Assembly: GCF_901875635.1 (NCBI RefSeq)
Contig: NZ_CABFMN010000092.1
Coordinates: 1-64,000 of the forward strand
Length of the DNA: 64,000 nt
Reading direction: 5' to 3'
Source: Xylophilus ampelinus
GTDB lineage: Bacteria; Pseudomonadota; Gammaproteobacteria; Burkholderiales; Burkholderiaceae_C
Of this stretch, positions 53,836 through 62,119 are shown one piece after another (positions within the stretch are counted from its first letter, which is position 1; each line of letters begins with the position of its first letter). The position numbers were made by a program, and so were the translations under genes. A model generated the notes under the pieces. The model was not told the DNA's origin. It saw only the letters and a list, made by a program, of their open reading frames with translations, and ran no database searches.

Positions 53836-54312
53836 TTAGCCCAACGCTGGTGCACCAGAACCCGGCGCAGACCCTGTGTTTTCCGAAAGTTCGCGGGCCA
53901 GGGCCTCGACGACGAGGGACCGCAAAACGGTCTCGATTTCGCCTCGCAACCGGGGCAGCATGGCGTCGAGTTGCTGCTGCACGGCGGCAGAAACCGCTTC
54001 CGTCAGACGCTCCTCGAGCGAGAGGTCGATGCGTTGCAGAACGCGGTGCAGCAGTTCCTCTTCGATGCGGAAGGCATCTGCGTCCGTGAGAGCCGCGAAG
54101 GCCGGCCGAGCAGCCGGCGCAGGAGCATCGGGCGCCGCCTGCACAAAAGGCTCCCCCTCGAAAGAGGCGGACGCCGATTCCGCGTCGATCACGGGCATCG
54201 CCTCGACAGGCGCGGATGGCTCGGACGTCAATTCCGGCGGCGGCTCGGACAGGTCGATCACCGTCGTCAAGGTCGGGACGAAACGCGGCGGTGTGCGCGG
54301 GCCGGAATTCAT
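53836..54312 (-). CDS. hypothetical protein downstream of holC
   Basis: A 158-residue protein with an acidic, Pro/Ala-rich N-terminal half and a helical C-terminal half (FRIEEELLHRVLQRIDLSLE, then LTEAVSAAVQQQLDAMLPRL) likely to form a coiled coil. No family is recognised. It follows holC by about 33 bp on the same strand, a position often held by such a protein in Burkholderiales. Confidence 0.75.
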   Translation of the reverse strand: MNSGPRTPPRFVPTLTTVIDLSEPPPELTSEPSAPVEAMPVIDAESASASFEGEPFVQAAPDAPAPAARPAFAALTDADAFRIEEELLHRVLQRIDLSLEERLTEAVSAAVQQQLDAMLPRLRGEIETVLRSLVVEALARELSENTGSAPGSGAPALG

Positions 54313-54345
54313 GGAGACCGTTGAATGGACATCCGCGGCCGGCGC

Positions 54346-54783
54346 TCAGCGCCCACCACCGATGTCGTGCCGCGTGATCGCATAGCCACGCTCGGCATAG
54401 TGGCGCCAGCGCTGGCGACCGGACTGCCGCTCCGCCTCATCGGTGCCGACCACGTCGATCAATCGCTCGAAGCGCTCGAACCCCACCGGCAATTCGCAGC
54501 CGAGATTGACCAGCACCTGACGGTGCGCCTGTGCCCCCTGCGACGGTGCGTCGAGCAGCACGACCGGTGACCGAGCCAGGACTTCCTCGTCCGCGTCGCC
54601 GCGGCAGTGCGCAATGAAGTCGGTGGCAGAGAACTGCCAGAGCGATGTGTCGAGGATGTCCAGGGTGGCTCTGTCGCCGGCAACGGCAACTTTCGCGCCT
54701 GCTGCCACGACCGCCTTGCGCAACAGCCGGCAGGCGTGATGCACCTTGTCAGATGCATTGAAGTGGACGTCGACTTCCGTCAC
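54346..54783 (-). CDS. holC: DNA polymerase III chi subunit
   Basis: The chi subunit links the clamp loader to SSB. The 145-residue product begins [20 protein letters not shown] and shows [28 protein letters not shown] and [20 protein letters not shown], all typical of HolC. ATG 54783 overlaps the pepA stop (ATGA), the conserved pepA-holC order. Confidence 0.94.
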   Translation of the reverse strand: MTEVDVHFNASDKVHHACRLLRKAVVAAGAKVAVAGDRATLDILDTSLWQFSATDFIAHCRGDADEEVLARSPVVLLDAPSQGAQAHRQVLVNLGCELPVGFERFERLIDVVGTDEAERQSGRQRWRHYAERGYAITRHDIGGGR

Positions 54784-56270
54784 GCGGTCTTGCGGGCTCG
54801 CCTGCCCGACACGGACGCAGGGCTGGCCGCAGCGCCGTGCCGCCCCAGCAGGTAGGTCACGAGCAGGGGCACAGGTCGGCCGGTCGAGCCCTTCGCTGCG
54901 CCGCTCTTCCAGGCCGTTCCGGCGACGTCCAGGTGCGCCCAGGGAAAGTCGGACGTGAAGCGCTGCAGAAACTTGGCCGCCGTGATGGCCCCGCCCGCAC
55001 GGCCCGCCACGTTGGCCACGTCGGCGAACTGGGTCTTCAGGCCCTCGGCGTATTCGTCGTCGAGCGGGAGCCGCCAGCAGCGGTCCTGCGAGGCCTCGCC
55101 GGCTGCCTGCAAGGCGTCGGCCAGCGCGTCGTCGGTCGAGAAGAGCCCGCTGCGCACGCCGCCCAGGGCGACAACGCAGGCACCGGTCAGTGTGGCGATA
55201 TCTATCACGGCCTCGGGCGAGAAGCGCTTGGCATAGTCCAGCGCGTCACAGAGGACCAGCCGGCCCTCGGCGTCGGTGTTCAGGATCTCGATGGTCTGGC
55301 CGCTCATGCTCGTCACGACGTCCCCCGGCTTGATCGCCCGGCCATCGTTCATGTTCTCGCAGGCGGGGATCAGGCCGACGACGTTGATCGCGGGCTGCAG
55401 TTCGCCCAGCGCGCGGAACACGCCCAACACACTGGCCGCGCCACACATGTCGAACTTCATCTCGTCCATCTCGGCCGCGGGCTTGAGCGACACGCCGCCG
55501 GTGTCGAAGGTGATCCCCTTGCCCACCAGTACCTGCGGCGCGGCGCCCTTCGCTGCGCCCTGGTAGCGCAGAACGACGAAGCGCAGCGGCTCGGCCGATC
55601 CCTGCGCCACCGCCAGGAACGCGCCCATGCCCAGCGCCGCGACCTCCTTCGGGCCCAACACCTCGCATTTCAGGCGCGGCAGCTTGGCCAGCGATCGCGC
55701 GGCCTCGGCCAATTGGGTCGGCGTGCAATGGTTGCCCGGGCGGTTGCCCCATTCCTTCGCAAACTCGACACCGTGCACCAGCGCCACTGCCGTGTCGAAA
55801 GCCGACTTCAGCGCCGCCGGCTTGTCGACGCCGATCACGCACTGGCGCAGGGTGCGCGGCTCAGGCTTGGACTTGGTCGTGGTGTAGACGTAGCTGGCGT
55901 CGGCTGCTGCGGACACGGCGGCGGAGACGCCCGCAGCATCTGCCGCGCCCGCGAAAAGGACCACGACGCGCTTGGGCGCGGCCCCCTTGAGCGCCTGCAC
56001 CGCCGCCAGTACGGCGCTGCGCACGGCGACGGCGTCGCCCTGCCCGACCGCCGACAGCACGAGACGCGTGGCGGCGATGCCCTCGGGGCGGTAGGTGGCG
56101 AGCTGCTTGCCCGGCTTGTCGCCGAGGTCGCCCGACTTGCGCGCGGCGGCGACGAGCGTGGCGATGCGGTCCTTGCCGTCGGTGCCGGTGGCTGGCACCA
56201 GCACGACCAGTGCATCGGCCTTTTCGGTGGTGGCCTGCGCGAGGCCGAGGGGCTTGAGTTGAAAGTCCAT
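54780..56270 (-). CDS. pepA: leucyl aminopeptidase PepA
   Basis: A cytosolic M17 metallo-aminopeptidase removing N-terminal residues; in E. coli it also binds DNA. The 496-residue protein has [20 protein letters not shown] (metal-binding Lys and Asp), the M17 signature [16 protein letters not shown], and a C-terminal [18 protein letters not shown]. It is divergent from lptF with a 21-bp gap, the classic pepA-lptFG arrangement. Confidence 0.97.
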   Translation of the reverse strand: MDFQLKPLGLAQATTEKADALVVLVPATGTDGKDRIATLVAAARKSGDLGDKPGKQLATYRPEGIAATRLVLSAVGQGDAVAVRSAVLAAVQALKGAAPKRVVVLFAGAADAAGVSAAVSAAADASYVYTTTKSKPEPRTLRQCVIGVDKPAALKSAFDTAVALVHGVEFAKEWGNRPGNHCTPTQLAEAARSLAKLPRLKCEVLGPKEVAALGMGAFLAVAQGSAEPLRFVVLRYQGAAKGAAPQVLVGKGITFDTGGVSLKPAAEMDEMKFDMCGAASVLGVFRALGELQPAINVVGLIPACENMNDGRAIKPGDVVTSMSGQTIEILNTDAEGRLVLCDALDYAKRFSPEAVIDIATLTGACVVALGGVRSGLFSTDDALADALQAAGEASQDRCWRLPLDDEYAEGLKTQFADVANVAGRAGGAITAAKFLQRFTSDFPWAHLDVAGTAWKSGAAKGSTGRPVPLLVTYLLGRHGAAASPASVSGRRARKTA

Positions 56271-56291
56271 AATCCGCTTTTTTCCGCGACG

Positions 56292-57392
56292 ATGTTATTC
56301 CATTCCTCTCTACGCAAGGAGCTGTCGCGCAGCTTCGGCGCGACCCTGGTGGTGCTGGTCACGATCGTCATGACGATCATCCTGATCCGCACCCTGGGCC
56401 TGGCGTCCAAGGGCAGCGTCAATCCGTCCGAGGTCTTCCTTGTGATGGCCTACACGGTGCTCGGCTACATGCCGACCATCCTGAGCCTGAGCCTGTTCAT
56501 CGCGATCGTCGGCACGCTCTCGCGCATGTACCGCGACAGCGAGATGGTGATCTGGCTTGCAGCCGGGCGCGGCATTGCCGATTTTGTGCGCCCCCTGTTC
56601 CAGTTCTCCTGGCCGGTGCTCCTGCTGATCGGCGCACTGGCGTTCGTCGGTTGGCCCTGGGCGAACTCTCAGACCCAGGGCATGCGCGATCAGTACGAGC
56701 GGCGCAGCGACCTGGACAGGGTCACTCCCGGGCAGTTCCAGGAGTCGTCCGGGCGCAATCGTGTCTTCTTCATCGACAAGGACACGGCCGACGGCACGAC
56801 CGCGTCCAACGTCTTCATTTCGTCCATCGAGCGCAACCTGCAGATCATCACCACCGCCCGCAGCGGGCAGGTTGAAACGATCGGCAAGGGGCGCTATCTG
56901 GTGCTCAGCGACGGGCAGCGCCTGGAACGCCCCCTCGCCAATACCGGATTGAAGATCAGCGAGTTCACCACCTATGGCGCGAAGGTCGGATCGGACGTGG
57001 CCGCCAGTGGCGACGCCATCCCGCCCCGGGCACGGTCGACGATGAGCCTGCTGGGAGACCCCACGCCACCCAACCTGGGCGAGCTGGCCTGGCGGCTCGG
57101 GATGATCCTGGCAGCCATCAACTTCGTGCTCATGGCGCTGGTCATCTCCAGTGTGAATCCGCGCGTCAGTCGAAGCGGCAACCTGCTCTTCGCCTTGTTC
57201 GCCTTCGTCGTCTACTACAACATGCTCAACCTGGGCAACAGCTGGGTGAGTTCCGGCCGCTACGGCGTCGCCACCTTCGTGCTGGTGCTGCATGGCGGCG
57301 CTGCGTTCTTCGCATTGGCATGGCTGCTGAAGCGTCACAACAACTGGAGCCTGCGCTCCGCCCGGCGGCACCGACTCCCGTCCACCGCATGA
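56292..57392 (+). CDS. lptF: LPS export ABC transporter permease LptF
   Basis: An inner-membrane permease of the LptB2FGC machine that extracts lipopolysaccharide. The 366-residue protein starts [20 protein letters not shown] at ATG 56292. Three N-terminal helices, a periplasmic jellyroll domain ([20 protein letters not shown]) and three C-terminal helices fit LptF. It overlaps lptG by ATGA. Confidence 0.96.
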   Translation: MLFHSSLRKELSRSFGATLVVLVTIVMTIILIRTLGLASKGSVNPSEVFLVMAYTVLGYMPTILSLSLFIAIVGTLSRMYRDSEMVIWLAAGRGIADFVRPLFQFSWPVLLLIGALAFVGWPWANSQTQGMRDQYERRSDLDRVTPGQFQESSGRNRVFFIDKDTADGTTASNVFISSIERNLQIITTARSGQVETIGKGRYLVLSDGQRLERPLANTGLKISEFTTYGAKVGSDVAASGDAIPPRARSTMSLLGDPTPPNLGELAWRLGMILAAINFVLMALVISSVNPRVSRSGNLLFALFAFVVYYNMLNLGNSWVSSGRYGVATFVLVLHGGAAFFALAWLLKRHNNWSLRSARRHRLPSTA

Positions 57393-58498
57393 AGACCATT
57401 CGACGTCTGATCTACCTGGAAGCGGTCAAGGCCGTGGCCTTCGTGACTTTCGGGTTCCTTTGCCTTTTCTTCTTCTTCGATTTCGTCGACGAATTGCAGG
57501 CGGTATCGAAATCATCGGCCCTCGGTTATGGCGTGCCCCAAGCGCTGCTCTACGTCACCTTGCTGGTGCCCAGCCATCTGTACGAGTTGCTGCCCATCAC
57601 CGTGCTCATCGGCACCATCTTCGTGATGGCCCGATTCGCCCAGAGTTCCGAATACACCATTCTTCGCACGAGCGGCCTCGGCCCGTGGCGGGCATTGCGA
57701 ATGCTGCTGGTGTTCGGTGCCGCATTCGCCTTGCTGACGTTCACGGTGGGCGACTATCTGACGCCGGTGTCCGACCGCGCGGCGCAGCTTCTGAAGACCC
57801 GATACCAAGGCACCTGGGCAATGACCGGCAACACGGGAGCCTGGCTGCGCGAGAAGCAGGGCGCCATGTCCTACGCCGTCAACGTGGTGTCCATGGATCG
57901 CGATGGCACGCTGAAAAACCCGCGCATCTTCGAGTTCGACGATCGCGGCTTCGTCGCGTCGCAAACCGCTGCCGCGTCGGCGCGCATCGGCGACGGCGCC
58001 TGGACACTCTACGGCGTGGAGAAGCAGGACTACGAAACCCGATCGTCGGGCGATCGCGCCCGGATAGCCTTCAGCTCGCAGCCCGAATTGCGTTGGCCGA
58101 GCTCGCTGACCAGTGACATGGTATCGGTCGCGCTGCTGAGGCCGGACAAGATGAGCACCATCGACCTGTTCGAATACACGCGGCACCTCAACGCCAACGG
58201 GCAGGTCACCCAACGCTACGAGATCGAGTTCTGGCGCAAGGTCTTCTATCCGCTATCCTGCCTGGTCATGGTGGTGCTGGCCCTGCCCTTCGCCTACCTG
58301 CATTTCCGCCAGAGCGGCATCACCAGCTACGTGTTCGGCGGCGTGATGATCGGCATCAGCTTCTTCCTGCTGAACAACGTGTTCGGCTACATCGGCAACC
58401 TGCGCAACTGGTGGCCCTGGATCACGGCCGCGGCACCGGGGATGATCTATTCGCTGCTCTCGCTGGGGGCTTTCGGGTGGCTGGTGCTGCGGCGCTGA
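57389..58498 (+). CDS. lptG: LPS export ABC transporter permease LptG
   Basis: Partner of LptF. ATG 57389 ([20 protein letters not shown]) gives 369 residues with the same six-helix plus periplasmic-domain layout; EYTILRTSGLGPWRALRMLL is the LptB-coupling region. FGGVMIGISFFLLNNVFGYI lies in the C-terminal helices. Confidence 0.96.
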   Translation: MKTIRRLIYLEAVKAVAFVTFGFLCLFFFFDFVDELQAVSKSSALGYGVPQALLYVTLLVPSHLYELLPITVLIGTIFVMARFAQSSEYTILRTSGLGPWRALRMLLVFGAAFALLTFTVGDYLTPVSDRAAQLLKTRYQGTWAMTGNTGAWLREKQGAMSYAVNVVSMDRDGTLKNPRIFEFDDRGFVASQTAAASARIGDGAWTLYGVEKQDYETRSSGDRARIAFSSQPELRWPSSLTSDMVSVALLRPDKMSTIDLFEYTRHLNANGQVTQRYEIEFWRKVFYPLSCLVMVVLALPFAYLHFRQSGITSYVFGGVMIGISFFLLNNVFGYIGNLRNWWPWITAAAPGMIYSLLSLGAFGWLVLRR

Positions 58499-58499
58499 C

Positions 58500-58883
58500 A
58501 TGAAACAGGGCATCGTTCTTTTCGCCCATGGGTCGAGGGATCCGCGCTGGCGCGAGCCCATCGAGGCCGTGGCCCGGGCTGTCGAGGCCCGAGCGCCGGG
58601 CGCGGCGGTGCGCTGCGCCTACCTCGAATTGGCCGAGCCCGAGTTCCCCAGTGCCGTACGCGATCTCGTCGGAGCCGGTGTGCAGAGCCTGCGTGTGATG
58701 CCGTTGTTCCTGGGCATGGGCAAGCATGCGCGCGAAGACCTGCCCAAGCTGGTTGCCGCTGCGCGGCTGGACCACCCCGGCCTCCACATCGAGGTGTCCG
58801 GCGCCGTCGGCGAGGCGCCCGAAGTCATCAGCCTCCTTGCCGAACTGGCGCTTCGTCCAACGGCGCTGGCGGACAATCCTTAG
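58500..58883 (+). CDS. cbiX: CbiX-type sirohydrochlorin chelatase
   Basis: A 127-residue short CbiX protein, the chelatase for sirohaem or cobalt corrin precursors. MKQGIVLFAHGSRDPRWREP carries the conserved active-site His of the class, and the second half has VMPLFLGMGKHAREDLPKLV. It starts just after the lptG stop (TGACATG). With cysB next door, a role in sirohaem for sulfite reductase is likely. Confidence 0.92.
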   Translation: MKQGIVLFAHGSRDPRWREPIEAVARAVEARAPGAAVRCAYLELAEPEFPSAVRDLVGAGVQSLRVMPLFLGMGKHAREDLPKLVAAARLDHPGLHIEVSGAVGEAPEVISLLAELALRPTALADNP

Positions 58884-58926
58884 ACATTGAAGGCATAATG
58901 AATTCCTGAATAAGACGGAATTTGTT

Positions 58927-59868
58927 ATGAATCTGCATCAGTTCAAGTTCGTTCAGGAAGCCGTCCGTCGCAACCTGAACCTCACCGAAGCGGCCAAGGC
59001 GCTGCATACCTCGCAGCCGGGCGTGTCCAAGGCCATCATCGAACTGGAAGAGGAACTGGGGGTGGAAATCTTTGCCCGCCACGGCAAGCGCCTCAAGCGC
59101 GTGACCGAGCCCGGCCAGCACGTCATCGCCAGCATCGAACTCATCATGCGCGAGGTGGGCAACCTCAAGCGCATCGGCGAGCAGTTCAGCGCCCAGGACA
59201 GCGGCACCCTCTCCATCGCCACCACCCACACCCAGGCGCGCTACGTGCTGCCGGTGCCGGTGGCGAAGTTGCGCGAGGCGTACCCCAAGGTCAACGTGAG
59301 CCTGCACCAGGGCTCGCCCGACCAGGTGGCGCGCATGGTGCTCGACGAGATCGCCGAGATCGGCATCGCGACCGAATCGCTGGCCGACTACGCCGACCTC
59401 GTCACCCTGCCCTGCTACGAATGGCAACACGTCCTGGTACTGCCGAAGGACCACCCGCTGGCGGCCAAGGAGCGCGTGTCGCTCGACGATCTGGCGCACG
59501 AGCCGATCATCACCTACCACCCCTCGTTCACCGGCCGCACGCGCATCGACCATGCCTTCGCGCAGAGAAAGCTCACGCCGCGCATCGCGCTGGAGGCGAT
59601 CGACTCCGACGTCATCAAGACCTATGTGCGCCTGGGCCTGGGCGTGGGCATCGTGGCCGAGATGGCGGTGCGCGACCACTCCAACGCCGATCTGGTCGTG
59701 CGCCCGATGGGCCACCTGTTCGGCCAGAACATCGCGCGCGTGGCCTTCAAGCGCAGCGCCTACCTGCGCAACTTCGTCTTCAAGTTCGCCGAGCTGCTCT
59801 CCGACCGGCTCGACCGCAACCTGATCGCCAAGGCCCTGGCCGGCCACGCGAACGACTACGACCTGTGA
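58927..59868 (+). CDS. cysB: CysB-type LysR regulator of sulfur assimilation
   Basis: A 313-residue LysR-family regulator of the CysB/Cbl branch. The HTH region (RRNLNLTEAAKALHTSQPGV then SKAIIELEEELG) is followed by SIATTHTQARYVLPVPVAKL and SDVIKTYVRLGLGVGIVAEM, characteristic of CysB. CysB activates cysteine biosynthesis genes in response to acetylserine. It is preceded by cbiX at 43 bp. Confidence 0.93.
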   Translation: MNLHQFKFVQEAVRRNLNLTEAAKALHTSQPGVSKAIIELEEELGVEIFARHGKRLKRVTEPGQHVIASIELIMREVGNLKRIGEQFSAQDSGTLSIATTHTQARYVLPVPVAKLREAYPKVNVSLHQGSPDQVARMVLDEIAEIGIATESLADYADLVTLPCYEWQHVLVLPKDHPLAAKERVSLDDLAHEPIITYHPSFTGRTRIDHAFAQRKLTPRIALEAIDSDVIKTYVRLGLGVGIVAEMAVRDHSNADLVVRPMGHLFGQNIARVAFKRSAYLRNFVFKFAELLSDRLDRNLIAKALAGHANDYDL

Positions 59869-59893
59869 TCCCTCTCATACGCTGCTGAGCCCC

Positions 59894-61054
59894 ATGACCG
59901 CTCCCCGCACTCCCCTGCCCGGCACCAAGCTGCCCGCCGTCGGCACCACCATCTTCACCGTCATGTCGGCGCTCGCCGCCGAGAAGAACGCCGTCAACCT
60001 CGGCCAGGGCTTCCCCGACTTCGGCTGCGACCCCAAGCTGCTCGACGACGTGACGGCCGCCATGGCCGCCGGCCACAACCAGTACCCGCCGATGCCCGGC
60101 ATCCCGGCGCTTCGCAATGCCATCGCCGGCAAGCTCGAGGCCATGTACGGCCACCACTACGACCCGGCGACCGAGATCACGGTGACGGCCGGCGCCACGC
60201 AGGCCATCATCACTGCCATCCTCGCCATCGTGCGGCCAGGCGACGAGGTCATCGTGCTGGAGCCCTGCTACGACAGCTACGTCCCCAACATCGATCTGGC
60301 CGGCGGCACCGTGGTACGCGTTCCGTTGGTGCCCGGCAGCTTTCGGCCAGACTTCGACCGCATCGCTGCCGCCATCACGCCGAAGACCCGTGCCATCCTC
60401 GTCAACACGCCGCACAACCCGAGCGCGACGGTCTGGACGGCGGCCGAGATGCGCCAGCTGGAAGAACTGCTCGCTCCCACCGACATCTTCGTCATCGCCG
60501 ACGAGGTCTACGAGCACATGGTGTACGACGGCGCGCAGCACGAGAGCGTGGCGCGCTTCCCCGGCCTGGCGGCGCGCAGCTTCATCGTCAGCAGCTTCGG
60601 AAAGACCTACCATGTCACCGGTTGGAAGGTCGGCTACGTCGCGGCGCCGGCCCCGCTGATGGCGGAGTTCCGCAAGGTGCACCAGTTCAACGTGTTCACC
60701 GTCAACACGCCGATGCAGCACGCCCTGGCCGCCTACATGGCCGACCCGGCGCCCTATGTGCAGCTGCCCGCCTTCTACCAGGGCAAGCGCGACCTCTTCG
60801 CGGCCGGCCTGGCAAAGACCCGCTTCAAGCTGCTGCGCAGCGAGGGCAGCTACTTCCAGTGCGTCGACATCTCCGCGGTGAGCGACCTGGGCGAGGCGGA
60901 CTTCTGCCAGTGGCTCACGACGGAGATCGGCGTGGCCGCGATTCCGCTGTCGGCCTTCTACGGCGACGGCTTCGACCAGCGGGTGGTGCGCTTCTGCTTC
61001 GCCAAGAAGGACGAGACGCTGCAGACCGCGCTCGATCGCCTCGCACGACTCTGA
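59894..61054 (+). CDS. PLP-dependent aminotransferase (methionine aminotransferase YbdL type)
   Basis: A 386-residue class I/II aminotransferase. VNLGQGFPDFGCDP, NTPHNPSATVW, ADEVYEHMVYDG and the PLP-binding Lys in SSFGKTYHVTGWKVGY are present. These features match the YbdL/KAT group that transaminates methionine and aromatic amino acids. It lies 25 bp after cysB, which would fit methionine salvage, but the substrate is inferred. Confidence 0.92.
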   Translation: MTAPRTPLPGTKLPAVGTTIFTVMSALAAEKNAVNLGQGFPDFGCDPKLLDDVTAAMAAGHNQYPPMPGIPALRNAIAGKLEAMYGHHYDPATEITVTAGATQAIITAILAIVRPGDEVIVLEPCYDSYVPNIDLAGGTVVRVPLVPGSFRPDFDRIAAAITPKTRAILVNTPHNPSATVWTAAEMRQLEELLAPTDIFVIADEVYEHMVYDGAQHESVARFPGLAARSFIVSSFGKTYHVTGWKVGYVAAPAPLMAEFRKVHQFNVFTVNTPMQHALAAYMADPAPYVQLPAFYQGKRDLFAAGLAKTRFKLLRSEGSYFQCVDISAVSDLGEADFCQWLTTEIGVAAIPLSAFYGDGFDQRVVRFCFAKKDETLQTALDRLARL

Positions 61055-61210
61055 GAGGCCGAGCCGCGCCCGGCTGCGCTCCTGCATCGGCCAGCGGGCG
61101 CGCTGACACGGTCGCAGGACCCCCCTGACACGCGAAGTCGTTGCGCACCGGCCGACCGGGCGCTGCGGACGGCACACCATGAAGCTTCTTCGAACTGCTG
61201 GAGAAGCAAA

Positions 61211-61366
61211 ATGTTGTCGACTGTCCTGCTGATCGTGTTGATCCTTCTGCTGATCGGCGCCCTGCCGAGCTGGGGCTACAGCAAGAGCTGGGGTTACGGC
61301 CCGAGCGGCGGCCTGGGTCTGGTGGTCATCATCGTGATCGTGCTGCTCCTCATGGGTCGCATATAG
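61211..61366 (+). CDS. small DUF3309 membrane protein
   Basis: A 51-residue hydrophobic protein from ATG 61211, preceded by GGAGAAG. It reads MLSTVLLIVLILLLIGALPS, then WGYSKSWGYGPSGGLGL and a second helix VVIIVIVLLLMGRI. The two helices around a Trp/Tyr/Gly-rich loop are the DUF3309 pattern. A clear terminator follows. Its function is unknown; these proteins are often abundant under stress. Confidence 0.88.
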   Translation: MLSTVLLIVLILLLIGALPSWGYSKSWGYGPSGGLGLVVIIVIVLLLMGRI

Positions 61367-61383
61367 ACTTGGCCCATGCCACC

Positions 61384-61408
61384 AGCCCGCCACCCGGCGG
61401 GCTTTTTT
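61384..61408 (+). terminator. rho-independent terminator after the DUF3309 gene
   Basis: AGCCCGCC, loop ACCC, GGCGGGCT and a T-run, 18 bp past the stop. Confidence 0.94.
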
Positions 61409-61472
61409 CTGCCCGTCCACCGCCGCGGGATCGACATCGGTTAGGGTTGCCGTCTTCGCTTGCCCTGCTTCG

Positions 61473-61973
61473 ATGAAGTCCGCTCCCCTGATCTGTCTCT
61501 GCCTAGGCGCCGCTCTCGCCGGCCCTGTCTTCGCCATGTACCGCTGCGAGGCGCCCAACGGCACGATCAGCTTCCAGGACAGGCGCTGCCCCGAGGGCAG
61601 CAAGGAACAGACGATCGGCACCAGCGCGCCGCCGCCGCTGGTCAACGGCCCCGACGATGGCCAGCGTGCCCAGCAGATCCGGCGCAACCAGGAAGCAAGC
61701 ACCCGGGCGCTGCGCAAGACGCAGCTCGAAAGCACACTGCTGCCCGCGGCCCAGTCCGCACTGGCCGCGCACCGCCAGGCCTGCGAACAGGAACTGTCGG
61801 CCCTGCGCACTCGGCGCGAGGGGACGAGCGGGCGTTTCCCGGGCCAACAGCAGACGCTCGACGAATCACTGGCCGCGACACAGGCCCGCTGCGACCGCCA
61901 GGGCCGCGAACTGGCCGACCGTGTGGAGACGCTGCGTTCCGAATGCGCTGCGCTGCAATGCATGGCGCGTTGA
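61473..61973 (+). CDS. DUF4124-type exported protein
   Basis: A 166-residue protein with a Sec signal (MKSAPLICLCLGAALAGPVF, cleaved after A of VFA). A short DUF4124-like motif (MYRCEAPNGTISFQDRRCPE) follows, then a helical charged region with paired Cys residues (QACEQELSALRTRR, ARCDRQGRE, RSECAALQC). The role is unknown. It is the second protein of this type in the window (see 16264). Confidence 0.85.
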   Translation: MKSAPLICLCLGAALAGPVFAMYRCEAPNGTISFQDRRCPEGSKEQTIGTSAPPPLVNGPDDGQRAQQIRRNQEASTRALRKTQLESTLLPAAQSALAAHRQACEQELSALRTRREGTSGRFPGQQQTLDESLAATQARCDRQGRELADRVETLRSECAALQCMAR

Positions 61974-62054
61974 ACTGAAACGCAGCGCGGCCGGCGAGCG
62001 CTGCGAAGCCCTCAGGGCACCCGCGGAACTGGCTCGGCCAGGCCGCCGGGTGCG

Positions 62055-62110
62055 CCCCCCTCCAAGCCGAAGGCGCCAGAGAGGGGGGAGCCGCGAAGCG
62101 GCTTGGGGGG
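62055..62110. repeat. C/G-run intergenic palindrome before hrpA end
   Basis: CCCCCCTCCAAGCCG pairs with CGGCTTGGGGGG, with inner AGCCGCGAAGCGGCT. It is a Comamonadaceae-type repeat in the convergent gap between the DUF4124-type gene and hrpA, and probably serves as a bidirectional terminator. Confidence 0.65.
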
Positions 62111-62119
62111 TGTTTCATT